This document shows positions 58,761-64,000 of a DNA stretch of 64,000 nt, one piece after another. A program made the position numbers and the translations under genes. A model generated the notes under the pieces. That model was not told the DNA's origin. It made no database searches and worked only from the letters and a program-made list of their open reading frames with translations. Every line of letters begins with the position of its first letter. The stretch's first letter is position 1. The stretch covers positions 28,469,536 to 28,533,535 of the forward strand of contig NC_067198.1 of the NCBI RefSeq assembly GCF_000699445.3. Reading direction: 5' to 3'. Source of the DNA: Schistosoma haematobium. Its lineage: Eukaryota; Platyhelminthes; Trematoda; Strigeidida; Schistosomatidae.

Positions 58761-60599
58761 ATGTGCCTGTCCGATTGTGTGTTATGATACAGACTCGCTC
58801 TGATCTAGAATATGCTCATAGTGAACAAAATGCCAATATTCGGTTTGAAAGTAAAACTAACGAACTAAAATTTATTCTATTAGACCAAACTACGCTCTTC
58901 TGTATAGCGTACAAGGCGTTTCTGAGTTACTCGTATTAAATTATATCAACAAACAAAATCTGTGCTCAGTTTAAACTGTTCTAATTCAAGAAAGAAAACA
59001 AGTTACATCAAAAATATAAAATATCTCAAACGGTACAGCCTGTGCTATACAGCCAAGTGTTTCTCCAATACAAGGCAGAGGGCTAAACAACAAAAGAAAT
59101 AGTTAATGCAAAATAGTTCAATACCAAAGAATCAGTAAAAATATTCCCAACAAAACGAGATCAGGTATTTATCTGAAGAGATTCCAGCAATCCTCTCAAG
59201 CAGATAGTCAAAAATTGAACCATGCTGTGGCCCTGAGCTTAGTTAAATAAGACCTTATTGTCAATGGTCCAGTAACATGCCATGAAGAAAATTAAGTAAC
59301 ATAAAGTAAGTCTTTAACGAAAGTCACAAAATAAAAGCCCAGACGAGGAAGACTGAAGAACGTAAAGTGCAGTTTAAAGATATCCGAATAAAGGTTAAAA
59401 TACACAACAGGGAGAATAAACGAATGAATAACTCTGTGGAGGCATTTTCAGAATCTTGTTTCGCTACAATAATCGTTAGTATTAGAATTAGCAACTGAAA
59501 TCAAAACGGATTCACCTAGGTCCTGGAAAAGTACATGATCAACATGTCGGTTGTGTAATGCAATAACTAGTATCTAGAATTTGAACCACAGACTTTACAT
59601 TACTATCATCACCAATGAAAAAACGCTGGATTCTTATGTCGCAATGTCATGACCTATTTGACGTTCCCAATTCGTATTATCTTCTCATATCTCACACTTC
59701 GCTTATTATCTGTGCTTATTTGAGGCCGATGGTAGATGACACTCACACCTTTCATAATAAGAACAGTTTCACCACGCGGACGAAGCAAACAGTATTTACA
59801 AATTCAAGGAAGCCAATTTTTGCTTACGAATAATCAGTAAGTAGGTAAAGCTGCTGTTTCTCTAACGCTTGTCTTTGGTTGTATTCTTTAGATGGATAAT
59901 ATGGATCGGAATACAACAGCGTGGAGACGTGACAGGACCTGCTAACTACAGGAGGTTTTTTGTGGTAATATTTTTAACTCAGCTATATATCCAACTTATA
60001 AACTGATTTTCCTGTATCCAATGCTGCTCTTTCTGTACCAATAGTAATGACGCATCAATAAACTTTTGCCCAGCTTTTATTTTTGCCTTTTTAATTTCAT
60101 GGGTAGATAAACCGATAATCTTGACGGGTAGCTGTTTGTGAAAATCAAAGACAACAACGACTTGCGCGCGTTTTTGAAGGTTACAACTTTTTTCACGTGG
60201 TATTATTTTACTTTCCTATCGGTTTTTCTTTCTAATTTAACATTTATTAGCGATGAATAATTCGTCACTAATAGGGTTCTATCAACTTGACACCTCATTC
60301 TGGAACTCAACGTCATACATTAATTTTGCTAGTTTCCACGCTGTCCATCTCTTTTCACTAATTAACGTAAGTATATATTTGCTCTTAACTAATACTGGAT
60401 TTGATCCTAATGTAGAACTTTACACGTCTATTAAGTTAAATTATAATTGTCGCTGTTCACTTAATTAAACTTTATATTTACATTATTTCCAATAATGTTC
60501 AGGCCATCTGAAAAACATATAATCTCTCCTGATGCCTATAGCACCTGCGAATGATCTAAATCAGTCACTAAAGCGAATAATGTGAAACCTTATAAACAG
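58761..60599. other. No gene recognised
   Basis: AT-rich, short random open frames only. The right end (60000-60600) may include the 5' UTR of the following CR1-like element, but I cannot place its start. Confidence 0.4.
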
Positions 60600-60660
60600 A
60601 CTGGTCAGTCTGCATCCTACTTTGATCTTCCTTCAGCCACACTAAACGTGCACCGTTTAC

Positions 60661-61938
60661 TTGGGCATGACATCACTACCTTGTATCTCGCTTGTAGATA
60701 TAAATAAAAGCAGTCACATACCGTTAAAGTCAACATCATTTGTCAGTCCAAACAAAGGCATCACATGTTGTGAACAGTATTTAGACAGTGCGGCTGACCC
60801 CAAACACCCAACAGTTTTACGATCCGCCATCCTGATTAGCTGCCCATGGAGTAAATGTAAGCCAGCCTACAATAGCCAGCCCGATGAAGTAGATCTTGAG
60901 TACTCATCCAGACATATGCTCCATCCCGCAACTAAGTATGCACAAGGTGGCCACCCGGTAGACTCTTGAAACAGGTCTGTATGTAACCATGTCGGCGTTA
61001 TAAGCTTTGTTATAAATTCCAGTGGTCTCGCCACTGGTAGATCTAAAAGCAGCCAAACAGAATTTAGCCTCACCCAAACTATCCAAGACTTATTACCGTA
61101 CAAATATTTAATCAATGTTCCAGAAAATACCGATCTTGAAATTGTAAAAAATACTGAAAAAGTAATTGACCATATATCATCCGAAGTGTCAAAAAGACTT
61201 CAGTGTATGCAGAACGTCATTGTGTATAATTTACCTGATAGTGCGAACGTAAAGATTGCTAAAAATACCCTACTACAAGAATGTGGGTTGTCGCAATCTT
61301 GGTGTGTAAGAAGATTACGTAAAGCACACACTAAAGCCTCCTGTCCCATTCTATTTCACTTTGGTAGTACCACTGAAGCTAATCACGTTCTCAATAGTCA
61401 GTCATTACTGAGGCGTATTCCAACATTTAAAAAGATTAGAATCTTCCATGATAGGGCTGCTATCCAGCGTCAAACCTTCATTGGAACACAAACTAATCAA
61501 CCCAGCCTACGTAGCCGCGGCTTCTACAGCGTTTGTCACTGCACAAATCCTAAAACACCATACACTACCCCTCCCAAAAACGGAGGCACGTCGGATGCTT
61601 CCATTAGTCCTAAGAATAAGGCAGCACATAAAGCAGCTGCAACCACTCATCCTCAGCCCCAACACTCAGCTACCCCAAAATGCCAATCCACTTATGCCTC
61701 AATAGTGCCCCAGTATTGCCCTAGCAGCCCCGATAAAAAGCCTAAAAATGATCGCCCAGGAATTGCGCTAAACTACAGACGCTCAGACACCGCTGTACGA
61801 AATAATACTAGGCTCTCTGTAAAAACCCACCGGTACTACAGCATGCCTTACCCAAAACATGCAACTTTTCATAGCAATAGAATGCCCTACAGTAAACACA
61901 GTGAACTGGAAGTACCCACTCATCCTAACGTGAAATGA
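60661..61938 (+). pseudogene. ORF1 of the CR1-like LINE (one in-frame stop)
   Basis: A 426-codon frame with TGA at 60967-60969. The N-terminal part has a Cys cluster (GITCCEQYLD, LISCPWSKCK). The middle (NVIVYNLPDSANVKIAKNTL, then WCVRRLRKAHTKASCPILFH and LRRIPTFKKIRIFHDR) resembles the RRM-like nucleic-acid binding region of CR1/L2 ORF1 proteins, which coat the element RNA. The C-terminal third is Pro/His/Ser-rich and basic. The first codon taken is the left edge of the open frame, so the true start may differ. Confidence 0.65.
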
Positions 61939-62239
61939 CACTCGACAAGAACCACACCTACACATGTTACCCGTAAGTCATATAGTGGGAACCTTGCAAG
62001 CTTCATGAACCAGCACACAACTACACACAACAGTAACGCTTCTCTTGGCAAAAATATCAGACAATCCTTCATTCCTTACCAGAAACATACAACCTCCCCA
62101 ACTACTCGTAATAGACCAAAATTGTTCACCGCACACAAGGAGGCCATAACGTTGGCCTACTTGGGAAACCAACTGCTGATTCGAGATACTATCTAAGTCA
62201 AGCCACCCTATACAACTCTTTGACCCCCTCTAATTCGAC

Positions 62240-63835
62240 ATGTACACCATCTCATCCTTTTTTATTTCTCCCCCACTCAACAGTGCTGCTATGGGGTCTC
62301 CAAATGTTGAGGGCGACAATCCTACTATCCTGAGGCCATCTATATACTCCGACCTAATGAGGAGAGGCACACTTTTCTCAACGTCGGTAACTGTCTCTAG
62401 TCTTAAAAACTCCTTGACGGAATCTCCTGACCACTCCCCGAACACACTACCTAACCATTCAACTCTACCTTTCACTCTTAAACATATTTCTTTCACCAAA
62501 CTAACCTCCAACTACCTTTCTCGCATTAACCCTATTAGTAATAGACTAAACGCTCATCAATATGAAGTCAACACTCTCAATTCTTCCTTTTCACATGGCA
62601 AAACAGACAATCCACTTGATTTACATCATACCCTTTTATCAGAAAGACACCCACCGTACCTGACACTTATGTTAATCAACTCTCGATCTGTACGAAGTAA
62701 GGTGACTCACCTACACACCCTATTACTTTTAAACAACCCCTCACTTGTTTCGATAACAGAAAGCTCGCTGTCCTCCGATACCACAGATACATATATACGA
62801 ATAGACACCTATGAGCTCTTCCGCTGTGATCGAGTCATCAAGAAGGATGGTGGTTGCCTTGTTTATGTATCAAAAAAATTGAGAGCGGAAATCTATAGCA
62901 ACCACGTCTTCAGCAGACTTCCTAATTCGATTTGGCTTACTGTGCACGCTGATGAATATAAAATACTAGTCGGATGCATATATCGAGCTCCTAACACTTC
63001 TAGTTCGACTGAAACTATTATAAGCAAGTCATTTGCTCAGGCTGTCTCGCTTGACTTCACTTACTAAATTGTATTTAGTGATTTCGACTTTCCCACCATC
63101 AACTGGACTACACATCCTGGCCCATTGTGCTTTGAAAGCATACTTAGGTCCTTAGACATACACGGTTGGCAACAACATGTACACCTGCCTACACGAAATC
63201 ACAACATTCTTGACTTGATATTCTGTCATAATGTCACAATAACATCAATGGTGGTTGGCGAAAAGTTTCACAACAGCGATCATAAAATAGTCCTCTGCAC
63301 CCTTCCGATTCTTGCCATATGCAACAAATTAAAGACATTAAATACGCGATTCCAATACAGAGACTATGCAAACGCTGACTGGGAAAACTTTCGATTTCTA
63401 ATAAAGCACTCTGACTGGAGCTTTTTCTTTACCAGTGATAACCTCTTAGAAACAATAGAAACATTCAATACCGCCACCAAATCTGCACTAGACACTACCA
63501 TGCCCTCTAAAATTGCTTTTAAAACAATTACTCCCTATATAAACCAAAAGACTAGGTCTAAACTGCGAAAACTGAAAAGGACGTGCTATATATCAAAAGA
63601 CTTCAGTGCCCTGCACCAGATATACTCTGTACTTGACGGAGTACAAAGTCAACACAACAAGCATAAACAGGCAGAGCAACGTACTGCTCTCACTGCTGCA
63701 TCTAAAGCCAAAGCCTTATGTCGTCTCCTCGCAAAACGTATAAGAAAGAACGCAGACCACAAAATTCACTCCTTACTGCTCGATGGAGTGACGTATAACG
63801 AACAAACCGTCATATGTGAACTATTAAGTGAATAG
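62240..63835 (+). pseudogene. ORF2 endonuclease region of the CR1-like LINE (one in-frame stop)
   Basis: The frame runs 532 codons with TAA at 63065-63067. Endonuclease signature: LTLMLINSRSVRSKVTHLHT, LVSITESSLSSDTTD, YELFRCDRVIKKDGGCLVYV, CIYRAPNTSSS, FSDFDFPTINW (the GDFN-like block, just after the stop), RNHNILDLIF and FHNSDHKIVLC. The pre-RT linker follows (RKLKRTCYISKDFSALHQIY). The frame ends at TAG 63833-63835 before any RT motif. Confidence 0.8.
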
Positions 63836-63930
63836 TTTTCGTACAATGGGAATACACCTCATGCCTAAGATATCAACATGAAGTGCATCAGCAAAAATTA
63901 TTTTAGTACCATAAACTTCGAGATTAGGAG

Positions 63931-64000
63931 TGAAGATGGCACAGGTATTCAGTGTTTGACAACGCTTCTACTAGTAACACCTAATAAAACTCGTACCCAC
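63931..64000 (-). repeat. LTR of the CsRn1/Boudicca-like family, minus orientation, cut by window end
   Basis: The reverse complement (GTGGGTACGAGTTTTATTAG to AATACCTGTG and CA) matches the end of the LTRs at 46623-46942 and 51565-51883, most closely the latter. No primer-binding site follows the CA end at 63931, so this is the 3' LTR end of an inverted element, or a solo LTR, inserted into the CR1-like LINE. Confidence 0.88.

Larger units (their letters stand above)
60600..63930 (+). mobile_element. CR1-like LINE, younger copy, interrupted by an LTR
   Basis: ORF1 (60661-61938) is followed after 300 bp by ORF2 (62240-63835), each with a single in-frame stop. ORF2 covers endonuclease and the pre-RT region. 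Before the RT proper is reached, an inverted LTR starts at 63931. The rest of the element may lie beyond the window. Confidence 0.82.

Noticed and set aside
60661..60969. Separate small host gene upstream of the LINE ORF1
   Set aside because: It is in the same frame as ORF1 and separated from it only by one TGA, so one interrupted ORF is simpler.
1..64000. CRISPR arrays, bacterial operons, rRNA genes
   Set aside because: No regularly spaced repeats, no bacterial gene structure and no rRNA-like sequence were seen; the window is eukaryotic.

Overview
The window looks like nuclear DNA of a trematode, most likely Schistosoma. It is AT-rich. Its genes have many exons, with very short introns at the 5' end and kilobase introns filled with retrotransposons further on. 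The repeats (RTE-clade and CR1-like LINEs, a CsRn1/Boudicca-like LTR element with a CHCC zinc knuckle, hammerhead-SINE relics) are typical of schistosome genomes. The assignment rests on recognising sequence families by eye; no search was run.

Two host genes are present. At 1-358 (+) lie the last two exons of a RIC8/synembryn-like gene. It is tail-to-tail, 303 bp away, with a complete NUP98-NUP96 gene on the minus strand (45003 down to 662). I rebuilt 23 exons of that gene. Every splice phase matches, the joined CDS is 6588 nt (2195 aa plus stop), and it contains FG repeats, a GLEBS motif, the autoproteolytic domain with its HF|S site (F1088/S1089) and the Nup96 scaffold part. Host coding sequence of this gene is about 6.6 kb of 44 kb.

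Most of the large introns hold LINE sequence. I separate three RTE-type families. Family A has one nearly intact copy at 9886-13094 with a perfect 12-bp target-site duplication, plus deletion derivatives at 2630-3340 and 15850-17175 and a copy at 30823-35110 split by a nested insertion. Family B has copies at 8286-9755, 32621-34453 and 39040-40850, with fragments elsewhere. Family C has copies at 6625-7925, 17330-17905, 24940-25620, 37302-38434 and 42480-44352. Several pairs of copies are almost identical although they sit in different introns and orientations.

Upstream of NUP98-NUP96, 46623-51883 (+) is a full-length LTR retrotransposon with LTRs, primer-binding site, gag, pol and polypurine tract. 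It has a 4-bp target-site duplication and several in-frame stops. From about 53.2 kb to the end the window consists of CR1-like LINEs: a decayed 3' end (53180-53720), a decayed longer copy (53860-58760) and a younger copy (60600-63930) interrupted at 63931 by an inverted LTR that runs off the window.

I found no evidence of a wholly new system. The most unusual items are catalytically dead LINE sublineages that have nevertheless multiplied, near-identical repeat tracts whose ends fall inside ORFs, an RTE element whose stop codon appears to be its 3' terminus, and repeats that touch splice sites of NUP98-NUP96.
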